Source of the DNA: Plectrocnemia conspersa
Lineage: Eukaryota > Arthropoda > Insecta > Trichoptera > Polycentropodidae
DNA: 64,000 nucleotides
NCBI GenBank assembly: GCA_009617715.1
Contig: VTFK01000343.1
Span: 620,001 to 684,000 of the forward strand
Direction: 5' to 3'
How positions within the stretch are numbered: position 1 is the stretch's first letter; every line of letters starts with the position of its first letter. The position numbers and the translations under genes were made by a program. Below the pieces are notes generated by a model, which was given only the letters and a program-made list of their open reading frames with translations, searched no databases and was not told the origin of the DNA. This document shows positions 39,961 through 53,400 of the stretch, piece by piece.

Positions 39961-40197
39961 CCTTGTGTGTGTGTTTCATCTGTGATTGTGTGCACAAAAG
40001 CCCATCATTAGTGCAGCACATGCGTTTTTTGCAGCATCAATTATACATGCAATCGCCTATTATGGCTATGTTACGGTCTAAATTGTTGTTTCTTATTCTT
40101 TTATATGCACTTTTTGTAAAAACGCTAGAGGTCAGAGTTTTTGTATGTGTGAGTATGCTGGAAAGCATCGTCAAACTTTGTTTAGTACGAAAAATGT

Positions 40198-40229
40198 ATT
40201 TCCACACCCTAAAAGGGCGTGTGGAAAAA
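40198..40229. repeat. Short imperfect hairpin
   Basis: TTTCCACACCC and GGGCGTGTGGAAA form a stem around TAAAA with one unpaired base. It is too short for a microRNA precursor. It could be a transcription terminator-like or regulatory palindrome. Confidence 0.5.
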
Positions 40230-40269
40230 ACATGCGTGTATCTAACTTGTAGATATGTTTTTACATAAA

Positions 40270-43020
40270 TAACATAAATTGTGTTATTTACTAAAAACTA
40301 CTTTAAATAAATTGTTATCTTGTGATCACTATTATTTAATGTCCCTAATGTAAACCAAACTAAATTAAAACATCTAAAATTGTCGCACAAAACATGTTCA
40401 TTAAAAACGTATAATTTATAAAAAAAAATGATGCTTCTATAATATATATTTTTAATGTTAAATGACATTTTTTGCGATAAGTTTTTGCTGCTTAAATTTT
40501 AGAATTAAAATACGGTAATGGATTATAAAGAAAATATTTTTTAGCAAATTTTTTGAGAAAAAAAAACATAATCTCAGAGCGTATATATGTTTTTTGGCCT
40601 GTTTTTATTAGTTCGTTATTATTTTTAAATTAAATCTTTATATTTTACAGAATTTTTTAATATATAATAGTAATATATCATACAAGAATAATAAAAAATA
40701 AAGATGTACTTCGATTTAATACTAGAAATAGAGACAAATTAAGGATAGTTAAGTATGAGAAAACGAGTACGGCCAGGGGAATAATGTAGGTGTGAATTTC
40801 TATAATAATAATTCTAAAACAATCTGCAAAAATAAAAATGTAGCGGGTTTCTTTAATGGAATAAATAAATATATTCTTGCATTAACTAATAAATTATAAT
40901 ATTATAGCCTTTTTTTTAGCCTTTTTTGTTTATTATTTTGTATGTATGTTTTGATTAAATTTGTTTAGTATATAAACAATTAGTAATTAAATAAAAATTA
41001 AAAATTGTCTGTAAAATAAAATATTAATTAAAATGTAATGTTTGATAATGTCGCTAAACGACAGTCGTAATAAATTGTTAACTGACAACATATTTATAAT
41101 ATTACAGACCATTTCATTTAAATGTTATTTATTTAGTTGCCATTTTTTACTTTTAATAAAATAGTTTAAGAACTACAAGAAAATATATAAATTAATACAG
41201 TATCTTAAATAATTATTGAAATTAATTGGAATAATAATTTTATTAATCCAAAGGTTTAATTTAATATTGAAATTATCACTTATTGCGACATGCAATAAAA
41301 ATATTTCACTGATCATTGTTTTAAAATTTTATTTATAAGTTAAATACATAAAAAAAATTCACTGTGCAACTAATTGAACCTCAAAATTATCTTTCAATAA
41401 AATAGGCATTTGTGAGTAAATTATCTAAAAACCTTGTGCTATTGATGAAAAAAAAATCAATTGTTTTGCTGCCAATTATTTCTCAGCGTTTTCTTAAATA
41501 ACAGTTTATTAGTAAAACATCCCAATACTATGTGCTGCACAGCTAATTGCGCATTAATATTTTATAGAATGAACAACGATTAACTATATTTTCAGCTCAT
41601 AAAACATGAATGATTAAATATAATATGTATATATGTTTAGCAACATATTATTATTTTTACTTTAGAAATATCGCTAATGAATCAAGGTTCCAATTGTGTG
41701 TACCTAAATGAAAATATGAAGGTATAAACATACAACTTAAAAAGTAAATATGTTTTAGAATTACTAAATCGTTTTATTGTATACATATGCACATATATGA
41801 ACAATAGTTATATACAATACTAACTAGATAATATAAACAATAAAAAAATATAACTAATTTGTGACTGGAAAGTAGAATGAATAATGTAAATTTCATTATG
41901 ATTTTTATGAAAAAAATTGCATAATAAAACTAAAAAATAAATATAACATTAAAATAAAATACATCTAATGAAAATAATGGTTTAATTTTACTGAAAAAAT
42001 ATCTCGAAAAGACTGATGTGAAAAAATAATAGTTTAAAATAACCCGAAAAATTATAAAACGATAAAAAAATAACACTACCAATTAAAAAAGACAATAATT
42101 AAATACGTTATATGCTCAATGAAACAAATGAAACACGGATTTCGTCGGCGTCGTTCCATGGTCACTAGCCTATTGTACCCTTTGAATGCGGTCTATACCG
42201 ACTTATGCAAAAAATGAATGTCTTGTTAATATTTTGCTCATTCTAGAGTATCCACAGGGATTCAATCTTGGTCATATGCTCTTTTAATATGCGGCAATTA
42301 TTATTTCGAAAAATTTATTATAGGCTTATAACCTGAAAGTGTTTCAGGGTATTCACATAAATTTGTGTTGACACCTTTTCCAGATCTTCTTACCTGGACT
42401 ATGTTATATACTTTGCGAGAGTAAGGCCAAATTACATTAGTAGACATCGTGTAAAATTTGAATTAGTTTGAGGAGAATTGAGTAAAAAAAGTTTAAGAAT
42501 TTGAAGAGAATATAACTAAGCAACAACATATTTTTAAATAATTAAAAATAAAAATGTTTCCGCAGCTAGAACCAGTTACCATGTTACCCAAATTATTACT
42601 AAAAAATTCCGATCTTTTACTGATGACGAAAATGTTAAAAAAATGTCTTCTGGCACTTTCTAAAGAAAACATAGAAAATTTTGCTGATATATAGTAGTTA
42701 TGAGATAGATCAAAGACTTAAGAGCAAATGTTTTTTTAAGCTCAACGAAAAAAAAAAACATAAAAGTTCATACGTTTCGCTATCACGCGAAAACGCGTGA
42801 ACGGACCGTAATATGTTAATGTCATTTACTTAACTCATTGCTAAATTTAATTATGTTTCTTTAATTGATTTAATTGTATATATGTATGTATTCGATTTTT
42901 TTATTAATCTAAGGGTATAATTTAATCAATATTCAGTGATTTACATTGATCAAAACTGGAGTGATATTAATATGGAAATTTAATAATAAACATCATGAAA
43001 CAATAATAAATAGCATTCTC
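40270..43020. other. AT-rich spacer
   Basis: No gene is seen. A slightly more complex patch lies at about 42,130-42,440 without coding frames. Confidence 0.4.
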
Positions 43021-43029
43021 GATACGATC

Positions 43030-43560
43030 ACTAGGGACAGGGCCACAATGGCGGCACTATTTTCCCAAACTTTCGATAGCTATCGTGCCGCGGGGTACGC
43101 GTTTAGCAGCGCTCAACGCAGACCCTCGATCCTAAACTTTCAGTTTTCCTCGTGTTCCTTTCCTTCTTTCGAACATATATTTTTGTTTTTAATTTTGTCA
43201 CGTTTAGGAGCGTTCGTTCCGCCCTCGCAGAGTAGTAATACCTCGGCAGTCGGCAGACATGCTCCGAACAAAGCCAGAAACGTTCTCTCTATATATACTT
43301 GAGGTTTGTGCCTGCAACACGCAATGTTGCGTTTCGACCGCGAACGCATCCGCTGTCAGGCCAAGCCAGGACAGGGTGGCCCGACATTAACGACACGACA
43401 CGACCCATTTTTTCCCCTTGCACCGCAATCATCTCGGACTCGGTGGCTGTAAAAATTCGACTTCACTACACACATTGAACTATTTATCTACGGTTAAACC
43501 GCAAAACCACAGAAGATTTCGGCCTAGACCAACTTCTAGGCCCGGGGCGCGTCTGCTTTT
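43030..43560. other. GC-richer island with RUNX-like pair
   Basis: It contains a YY1/Pho-like ACAATGGCGGCAC near 43,045, a palindrome CGATAGCTATCG at 43074-43085, a TATATATA box near 43,292 and two adjacent RUNX-type sites, AACCGCA and AACCACA, at 43497-43511. A 118-codon frame through it shows no domain. Candidate enhancer or promoter. Confidence 0.45.
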
Positions 43561-43972
43561 ATATACTTTTGTAATTAATAAGTCAAAATACTGATATTTC
43601 TGGATTTACGCTCTATTGGAAAAAGAGCGTATTCAACCCATGATATGTTCGACGGTTGAAATATACCTACTCACGTATGCTTTCTTGCTTCAAATCTTCA
43701 TTTTCATACTTAACGCAAATAAAGATCACAGATAACTGACACACATTTAGAAGATCAGCTGAAACTGTGAACGTTTATGTTTGAACCAAATATTCACCAA
43801 TACAAACAAGAATCAGCCATTAAAGGTTGGTTAATTGTAACATTAACAAATATTTTTAATTAAGCATGTATGTTTCTGATGCGATAAAAATAAAATAAAT
43901 TGGATTGGATTAAAATTGAGATATAAAATATTGGATTAAAAATATTCCGTACATAAAAATTAATGAATAATA

Positions 43973-44374
43973 CGGTGAAATCTCAGTATAACGAAGTTCA
44001 CGGAACCGAAGAAAAAAATCGTTATATTGCATGTAAGGGAGATATTTATTTTATTTTTAATTACCATATTACTACAGCATCAAAATAACCTCTTACAAGA
44101 TTGACAGATGATTTTTTAGATACTGATTCATTATTACACAATATTTGTTAAAAAAATGTTTAAAGGTCTGCGAAACACTTTGAATTTCACTTTTGAACAC
44201 ATCCGGAAAAATATTTTGTCAAGTTGTAACGTCAATTCGGATCAAAATATTTCGTTATACTGAAATCAGTCTTCGTTACGATGAAAACATTTTGTATGAA
44301 AGTTTTTCGGGGATAAATTTAAGATTAGTTATACTATGAATTATTTCGATATTCGTTACAAAGGGATTTCACTG
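43973..44374. mobile_element. pogo/Tigger-like miniature element (about 402 bp)
   Basis: Imperfect terminal inverted repeats, CGGTGAAATCTCAGTATAAC at 43973 and the inverse of CAGTGAAATCCCTTTGTAAC ending at 44374, are flanked by TA on both sides. TATAACGAA-type ends and TA target sites are typical of the pogo/Tigger branch of Tc1-mariner. The interior repeats CGTTAY motifs and has no transposase frame, so it depended on another element for movement. Confidence 0.7.
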
Positions 44375-44498
44375 TATATTATGATTATTCAAATAAGTAT
44401 AACATTCCTGTGATTTTCAGTATTCTGTTTTTTTTAACAATAAATTTATAATTTTGCAATTTTTTATTAATAGATTTTTTAAATAAAAATAATCATTT

Positions 44499-44509
44499 GG
44501 GGGGGGGGG
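44499..44509. repeat. G11 homopolymer
   Basis: Eleven consecutive Gs in AT-rich DNA, shortly after the pogo-like element. Next comes a GC-richer patch with GTCTAGTCACTAGAC (44583-44597), a perfect palindrome around one central base. Confidence 0.9.
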
Positions 44510-44639
44510 AGTCAACATTTTCTTGAGTGCGGCCTTATGTTGAATCAGATAAACGAATGCGGTTTTTCGTTCGCCACACCTGGTCTAGTCACTAGACTAA
44601 CTAATGTCCCTAATGAGTTATAATGTAGAAAATACAATC

Positions 44640-44870
44640 AACAACTACACCAGTCTATAAATCAGTGATATATATTTTATAATTTATTAACTATTATTAC
44701 CTCTCACAAGTATTGTCTTTATGCACGACTTAGCTCAATTTTATTTTAAATATTAATTGCGATATTTATCCGTGAGATTAGGAAAATCTAAGAAAACCTA
44801 AGGAATTTTAATTATATAATAATCACTAATTCTGATTTTTCAGACACAAAAAAAAACACTAAACAAAGAC
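44640..44870 (+). repeat. Dispersed repeat family R2, copy 2
   Basis: This is the second copy of the family at 12.7 kb, in the same orientation, sharing AATCAGTGA, GGAAAATCT, AATAATCACTAATTCTGAT and CAGACAC. Part of the motif recurs near 44,930. Confidence 0.5.
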
Positions 44871-45944
44871 ACAAACTCACTGGTATATCGTGCTATCTGT
44901 AATGTTCGTCCAAAATTATAATTACATAAACACTAATTCTGGTATTGCTGCCACTAAATAAATTGAAACATGTTAGGATTCATCTAGGATTCGAAACTAG
45001 ATCTTTCGGATGTTTTTACCGTTTTTAAATAAATACTTTAAATAAATGTACAATGCTAATCAATCAAAATGCTAAGATAATTGCATAAAGAAAAGGAAGA
45101 GGAACATATTATTATTTTAATAATTTATTTAGCATAATAGCTAATTTTTACACCAAATTTTTTTTAACTAAACATACGTATAATATATAGCATAAACAGA
45201 AAATGAAAAAAAAAATATTATAGTTTATTTCTTAATGCACGAAGGTGTTTTTTTATTCCATTTAGGAAACCCGTTACAGTTTTATTTTTGCGGATTGTCC
45301 TAGAAATATATTGCGAATAAATATATTAGTATTTTTATTCAATATAGATCAATTAACATGCTACGAAAATTTTAAAAATATACTTTAATTTATTTTTACC
45401 ATTTACGATATATAAAATACCAATTTATTTAATTAAATGTCCTAAATATACCTCAGGTTTTCTTTGATTGAACTTCACCTATAATTTTAGCAATAATAAT
45501 TACAACATATTTTAGTAGTAATTGTATTATATTTTTACGATTATGAATTACACTATTATATCATATAAAAGTAGCTTAGTTTTTTTGCATAATGACCCAT
45601 AATTTGAAATAAACTGTCATTTTTTTAGGAAAATGATGAAACAAGTTTAGTTTTCACAGTACATAATTTCTTGATATTTTCACGGGCATTTTTAAATATT
45701 TCTACCTCGATTAACAATAGACAAATTGCTTTTATATAGTATTACTCTGACAGGGGTTGCGACTCAATCAAATAATCTATCTATAATTTAAAATACTTGA
45801 ATAAATAGTAAAAATCCTACGTTTCAATTAGAAATTTAGTCATTTTTCAATGACGTTATTTTTTTTAATTTGACAATACAATAACATTCTTTTGTTAATA
45901 TGTAGTTTTAAATAATTAATATAAATAAATACGTTTATATTTTC

Positions 45945-46020
45945 TCCATTTTCATATTTCTACTACTGAAAATATAATTTAACTGATTGGCGCTAGTGAA
46001 ATAATATGCTGCTTTTAAAT
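45945..46020 (+). repeat. Dispersed repeat family R1, copy 2 (short)
   Basis: It contains TTTAACTGATTGGCGCTA and the flanking TACTACTGAAAATATAA. It is near-identical to the inverted copy at 8.5 kb but truncated, with no visible target duplication. Confidence 0.65.
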
Positions 46021-46309
46021 GTCTATGAATGTTTAAATAAACATTTTTAAAGTAATGTAATAGCTTAGGTTAGGTACATAATAACTTAATTTAAATAAAT
46101 TAATATATAATTATTATTATAAATAAATAAATGTCTACAAATATTTTTTTTTAATTGCTTGATTTATTTGGTAAATAAGACGTGATTGATTTTCATCAAA
46201 ACTGATTTCGCGGTGTCAAAATTTCGTCAATACCATTAGATATTTATATGTGATAGTTAAATATCATATATTATACTTTAAATAAGAAGGTCACTTTCGC
46301 TTTCGTTTG

Positions 46310-46790
46310 AGTAATAATTACCTAGTGTTTTGTCAAGGGGGTCGTTAGAGCAGGACCTTGCGCCCCGGGCCTCGTCCTCCTCACAAAGATCGCTTACCGA
46401 GCGCTCATTTTCATCTTTAATTATGGTATACTCGTTACGATTACCACTGAAAAAAAATATTCATATAGTATATATTCCGGAGCATTAGGCCGGTGGTGCC
46501 GGTCGGTGTGCTCGCCTCTTTTTTATTGCTTTCCCCGAATTTCAGGATTGCGCTCGAGGCGCCTTAAACCGGGATATTTCGGCCATCGCGTGGTAAGCCT
46601 CGGGTTTTCGGGGTAAAACGTGGCGGATCTTGTAAGAACCGAGTACGAAAAAAAAATATGTATGTATACGAGAAGCCGACGCGCCTCAGGCAATGACGTC
46701 TACGGTTTTGAGTCCTATCGTGTGGTTTTGTGGCCGAGTAGAGATAAATAGTTCGATAGAGCAGTCGAATTTTACAGTATACAATCTGAC
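46310..46790. other. GC-richer island with RUNX- and TCF-like motifs
   Basis: It contains CACAAAGATCGC (TCF/LEF-like) near 46,383, TGTGGTTTTGTGG (paired RUNX-like sites) at 46721-46733, and a CGCCCCGGGCC stretch near 46,361. An 85-codon minus-strand frame shows no domain. Candidate regulatory element. Confidence 0.45.
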
Positions 46791-47829
46791 TACTCAAAAA
46801 AAATGTGATAAAACATGGCAAGTTTTTGAGAGGAAGTTTATGCTATATAAATTTATGAAATTTATGTAAACTCAATATGTTTTCAAAATGAAAATGTCGT
46901 TGATTAATTGACAGCTTGTAACTGTATAAACCATAATAATCGAAATGTAACAGATATATTTTCATCTTATTTACAGAAAAGTTTTGATAGATTAATCAAT
47001 TACGCAGGATTTTTTTGTAATATACCTATGTGATTATTGGAATATTTTTTACAATAGTAAAACTGTTTGTAACGCACATATTAATTTTCACTCAAATTGA
47101 ATGCGTAGTTTGTGTTTGAAAGTCAAGTATTGACAATGCCTATTTCGTGCTCTTCGAACTATGAACTTGCATTAAATTTTTCGTTAAAAATAAAATTAGA
47201 TACAGTTAGGTAAAAAATATTTTTGTATTGAGTATATGTCCAAAATATTTTTTATGATGTCTACAAACGTTTACAAGAGGGCTGTGAAGATAGACAGCAC
47301 ATCAACCACCGATAAAAATATGAAAAAATAAGGACATCGTCCTCAATAATCGCTTAATCACTATTAGATATATTGCTGAAGAAGTTAAGTTCCAATTTTA
47401 ACTAACATTTTAGCATGAAATTGTTTTAAACCTGAGAAATTATTGAAAAAATGTATAATTGCATACATAAAATCATAAATGGCGTTAAATCTTTGAAAAA
47501 AACGAACAATAAAAGTGCATTAAAGAGAAAAGACCAAAAAGCACGTCAAGTTCAATTTATTTTCAATGTTATCATTACTCACTACCAGTTTTTGCGTTCA
47601 ATAAAGAGTAGGCAGATTTAACTCATGTATCTGCTCTTTTACCTAAAACATATAAATAACCTACTTTTTCTAAAACACTTATTTTTTTAAATATTGAAAT
47701 AATTTTTCAAATCCTACAAATTGCTATAACAATTACATTATTTTCAAGAACGTTGCACGTATTAACTACATATTGTTTTAAAGCGACCAAATATTTTTAG
47801 TATAACTTAATAATAACCCATCGACATTA

Positions 47830-47990
47830 ATTTCGAGGATACTTTTTTTTTATCAATCCTCTTGTTCGAATAGGAACGGAAAAGCCCCACAGCGATGGTC
47901 AATCATCGGTCACGACACTCGAAAAACGACCCTCTAAGGTCCTCAGGCTAATCGTCTCGAAAAAACACTTTTTGCTCTTCTGCTCGTCAT
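47830..47990. other. Small GC-richer block
   Basis: A complex 160-bp patch with CAATCATCGGTCACGACAC near 47,900 and GACCCTCTAAGGTCCTCAGG near 47,930. No coding frame. Possible conserved element. Confidence 0.35.
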
Positions 47991-47999
47991 TAAACACGT

Positions 48000-50900
48000 A
48001 TGCTTCCACACGTGAATAATCACTCTAAAAACTCACTAATGTGTTTCATATCTGACTTATATAAAAACCTCACGTACATATACAAATGCAATGATTCAAT
48101 TTTTCGTGGTATATCGTCCGTTTTTTTAATAAACGAGAAAATTAACAATAGTGGTTTTACATTTAGCTTAGATTTATTTAACTTTTTAGAAATCAATTCA
48201 TTCTTTCAATATTAAAATATTGAGCATTAATGCATTTATCAAAACATATAACAACCTCGTATTCAAACTAACTAAAATTTTATATAAAAATAGTATAACG
48301 CAATAGCCTAAGTTAGGAGTAACAATACATAGCTAAGCCTAACCATTATTTTTTATATTTAAATTTAAACACTTATTTAAGAATCATCTTTAAACATATA
48401 TTTAAGATTTATCCATCAAAAATGAATTAATATTATATTTATTTATTATTATTACAAAAAAAAATTTCATCTAACCATATTTGAATTCTTGACTAAATTA
48501 CTTTATTATTTAATATATGTATGTTATAGGGCGCCATTTTTAATATTATTTTATACTTACAAGGAATTAATAACAACATTAAATTTTAAATAAGAAACTA
48601 AATAATCTAAAAGAAAAATAATATTAAAAAATCTTCCGAAACATAAAGAACATCCATACATTTTAATTATTTCTGTAAAAATAATAATATAATTTGCTTT
48701 AAATTTGTTGTAGAGCAATAATACTAAACAATTTTATTCTCACTCGTTATAAATCCATATAAATATTTCATTTAATTATGTAAAATATATTTTATTGATT
48801 TATACTAATATTTAAGATCTATAGTAATATAAAAAAATGGCCAAAAAAATAAAACCTAAAAATTAAAAAATTATTTATTTTGTTACCAAATAAATTTAGT
48901 TTTAGATTTTTTTAGTCCTTAAAAAATAAATGCTTATTATAGTTATTTATTTATAGTATATTCAACGTATTACATGTGAAATTAACTTGCTCTTATAGTA
49001 TGATTTTAGAGTAAAATATAATTTAATAAGGAATAAAATTATTTATTTGCAACATTAAATTGTAGGCTACATACATATATAAAATAATTAATCTAATATA
49101 TGCAACGAAATAAAAAATATATTATAGTATTTAATTTTTATACTTTTTGTTTAAGATTTGAAGCAAATTAATGTATTACAAAAAAAAGGATTTTTAAACT
49201 TTTTTTGTAACTTAAAAATTAAGAATTAAAAATAAATATAATAATAATAATAACCCAATAATTCTCTTAATTTATAAAAAATATATACTTCAGTTAAAGT
49301 AAAACTTATTACTGTCATCTATTGTCGAGTAGCATAAGCATTTATAATACATTTTAATATTATTATTTATAATGTTCATAGTAATATATAAAAATACATT
49401 ATATCTATAACTATTAATAAATATTACATAATTTTTAAAACGCATGTATGTAAAATGCGTACAGTGAAAATATTTAATTGTCGAACTGAATTGCACTAAT
49501 TCGTTAATTTTAGGCAATTTTCCGACTCCCTCTTATCTTAACGAGGTGTAAACGTCTCTTATAATTATCATAAATAGTTCAAATCTTAAATAATGACTGT
49601 TTTTCTTAAACGCAAAACGATCTTCTAACGAGCCTAATTTTATATGTATGTATGTACTTCTTACTACGACACAAATTGTCGAAACTTTTAATCTATTAAA
49701 TGGAAATAATGAGTATACAAATATAAAAAAGTATTTTGATGTATTATAAACAATGCTATATTCAATTAGTTAATGGCTTAATAGCACACGTTTTTTCCCT
49801 GACCGATTGTTAAATTGTAGCAATATCAGAATTGAAACGCTACTATCGCATCAATTCCATCTAGGATGTCATATTTGTTTGTTGTTATGATTAAAAAAAC
49901 ATATATAATTATTTTTCAATAATTTTATATGAAACTTGAAAACTGCACGATGGAATTATTATGTGACAAGAAAATTAAATTAGAAAAAAAATACGGAAAT
50001 TGTCCACAAGCTAATTTTATTTATGTTTCCAATTCGTATTGCCAGATAGAGCACAGGATTAATCTATGGCCATTATAATGACTATGTCGTAAATATAATA
50101 ATCTCGTGGCAAGAAGCCATACTGTCATCGGCATAATGAGAAACTAGATAACCGAATATTACTTTCAATTATGTCGTTCTGTTTTTTATGATCGTTAGAC
50201 ACGTCATTTAAATTGCGCGCCTATTAGTTGACACACGCCCAAAATCCCTATTTGTCTCTCGGGTGGGTTTAACTTAAATAATATAAATTAAAAAAATATA
50301 TACTTAATTACAAAAAATGGTTGTGTAATTGTTTTTATCTCAATTGAAGATTTTTGCTTATTATATGTATCACAAAACACAAATTTACAGGAGAGCAGAA
50401 AAGTGTTTCTTTTTTTATTTATTACATTTTATCTTTAAATATTCCATACTAATTCAGAATAAAAACTAAAAATGCAGTATACAAATAAAATCGTACATTT
50501 TTGCAAAATACGTAAAACATTCATTACTATAATATCTTCAGAAATCACAGTCAGTAAGCAACATTTAACAAAAGAAACACGTTTATTTTTTGTAGATTCA
50601 TAAATTACGATTTTATATTAATTCCAAAACATTTCAAAACGATACGTAAAAAGCAATGTGAATCTATCACAGTTTTAATTTATGTCAGCTGTTTACCCTC
50701 ATATTCTGACCTACCGTAATAGCATTCGAATTGCGAAATTGTATCGGAAATCGGCGTTAGTCAAACAAAAAGCACTCGCGTATTATCCACAATAATGTCT
50801 GTCCTTTGTTCGACACAACAAACATGCGATTCGCAGACGAATAATGACAAAATTAAAATTGCAAAAGCTCAATTAAATCGACAATGGTACGAGGTATAGA

Positions 50901-52650
50901 TAGTTATAATTCGTACGTCATCTCGTCAATAAAAGCATCCAAGAAATGCTTTAAAAATAGTTAAAAAAATATATATATAATCATTACTATTATACAGGCC
51001 TGCTGAGAGGGACGAATTCCCGGGGCCCGTTCTCCTTGAGTGGTCCGACACTGGAAAAAATCATTGCAAGAATATATATATAAAAAAAGTAAAAACCGAA
51101 GAAATAATACGATTTTATTTAGCTACTCAGTGAAAAATTCGATTGATATTTATTTCCGAAAATTTAAGACGTCTTCTAAAAACAATCTGCACTAATTGAA
51201 AAAATAGACAATATATGAATAGTTCAGTTTGCATTTGTGTCTTGCGTGACGAGAAGCGCATCAGCATAATTCAATATCGACAATCATTTGCCAAATTGTT
51301 TGCAGCAAAATGTCACAAGCAATTGCCTTTCGACGAACGCCCGGGTAATTTCGCATAATTCCAATTGTCGTTTGCTACCGCAACTGACGAGTCATACAAT
51401 AAAAATATTTATCTTGTAGCTTACCTTTTTAAGATACATAGAATTTTGATATAATACATCTTCATCGAAAAAACAAATGCAGAATCCATATAAGGCAATA
51501 TAACTATTCAAATAAAAATTCAATGCAAATAAATAAAAGAATATTGCTATGACAAAAAATAAATAATATAATTCGTTATGCAAGATCAAATTAATTATAA
51601 TAATAAAATTTCACAGTCGCGTAATAAAAAAATTAGCATTTTTTAAGTCGGTGTAGTTTCTTACCTATGCATATGAGATACATATGACGCCCCAGACGTT
51701 TGCTTGAATAGTTGAATGACTACCATACCACAACTCCACTGCATTTATTTTTGCCATATTGTCATATTATGTGAACGTATGTACATGTGTATGTATATTT
51801 AACCGCTTAAAAGCGACATGCGACATCCATTATATTATAGTTTTATACGATGCTGACATTTCAATACAATTATTGCCCATATATTATGTTGTACACATCA
51901 TATCTTGCATTCATAAAATATTGCTAGTGTTTTTTAATTTTTTTGATAGAAAGTAAAAATCTAGTTTGTGTCAAAATATTTCATTGAATATATTTATACC
52001 TAATATGTACTATATATAGAATCCATTATTCAAAAAATTAACGTAGAACTATATACTATATCTGGAAAACATTTTTAATAATAAATATTTAAATCGTATG
52101 TATTACAAAACTATAAATTTTGCATATAGCCGTATTTTACGCTGTTAAGACCATGTGTCAATACATTTTATAGACAAACAATTATTGTCCTTTTTACTAT
52201 TAACCTTCTAAATATTAGAAAATAGTTCATGCGAATGTGTATAATCGTAGTTAATTAATACAGTATGGCTGCAATATCTTGTATTTAAGACCAAATGTGT
52301 CAAGCATTGCAGTTACTTATTATTTCTTACACACAGTGACTCGTTCAACGCGCATGCGCAAGCATAGTAGAATTATCATACAAACAAATCTTGCCAGTCG
52401 CATTCAGAAATAATTTATCAACAATCCTTCCTGCTTATGAATGAAGAATATGAGGACATAAAAATACTATAATTTTATTAAAATCGAAATATTAAAAAAG
52501 CAACCACTAACTGAGAAAGTGTTGCTGCCTCCCACCTCCCCCTAGAAAAAACCGAAATAACGTCCCTAGTTTTAAATCAGAATTTCTCGGGTTATACCTC
52601 AAATAAAATCTAAAATAGAGTCTCGAATCTATCACGAAATTATTTTTTAA
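48000..52650. other. AT-rich spacer with modest complex patches
   Basis: Richer patches occur near 49,500-49,620, 50,030-50,260, 50,690-50,930, 50,990-51,060 and 51,230-51,400. An NRF1-type palindrome lies at 52,350. No gene or RNA was recognised. Confidence 0.4.
52350..52359. promoter_or_regulatory. NRF1/ewg-type site GCGCATGCGC
   Basis: This is the consensus palindrome bound by NRF1 (Erect wing in flies), set in a short GC-richer patch (ACTCGTTCAACGCGCATGCG). Sites like this mark promoters of broadly expressed genes, but no exon is visible beside it. Confidence 0.45.
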
Positions 52651-52659
52651 ATATGCCAT

Positions 52660-52950
52660 TACAGTGAAATACATTTTCACCGGTAATATAATTTTTTGCA
52701 GGTGAAAATATAGTTTATATTGCAAATGCTACTATAATTAAATGATTTCAACTCTTCCATACGTAGTAATATATTACTTTTACATATTTATCATTATTTG
52801 TTTACATGCGATGTATAAATGTTACAGTGACTGTATTTTTCACTGAAGTCCAAATATACTTTCACCAGTAGATATAAATTTCCATTAGCGAAAATATATT
52901 TTAACTAATAGGCGCTAGTGAAATTATTATATAAACGACCACTGACTTGC
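52660..52950 (+). repeat. Dispersed repeat family R1, copy 3
   Basis: It shares TTTTAACTAATAGGCGCTAG near 52,900 and TGTTACAGTGACTG near 52,820 with copy 1. TTTCAC/GTGAAA motifs recur inside it. It is the longest copy, and it is non-coding. Confidence 0.6.
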
Positions 52951-53149
52951 CAACTTTTATTCCCCACCCCCAGAAAAATTGAAATGCCATCACTGGTTCC
53001 CCCTTCACACTTTATGAACATATGTTTATAACTACCCTATCAAAAATATTTTTTTATATTTAATTTCAGCTTTACATTAATCAGTTATTTTTATGTCTTA
53101 GTGGTATAGAAATTTTGCTTAAAGTATTTTTTGTTCAGTAATTAAATTA

Positions 53150-53400
53150 AGTGAAAACAGCGCCGGACGGATATTGCGAAATAGCGTTAGTGGCGGGCAA
53201 TGCTACAAATAAAATGATGTATTTTGATTACGTGCCGATCAACGGAACGCATCCTTCCATTGCGTCGCCAATGATTCCAACTCTCCGCTGCCTCTCCGCC
53301 TCGGTGTTGCAAGCGTAACTCAAGTTTCCTACGCTCAAATTAGGTTTTCTTCTTAGAGCGTAAACTTGGATTAATCGATTGAAGTTTTAGCTCTCGAGTC
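53150..53400. other. GC-richer non-coding block left of the piggyBac element
   Basis: It includes GCGCCGGACGG, GCCGATCAACGGAACGC and CTCCGCTGCCTCTCCGCC. No coding frame. Candidate regulatory block or exon of a non-coding RNA. Confidence 0.35.

Noticed and set aside
39855..40268. 137-codon plus-strand frame
   Set aside because: It starts at a non-ATG codon, shows no domain, and its second half is AT-rich simple composition.
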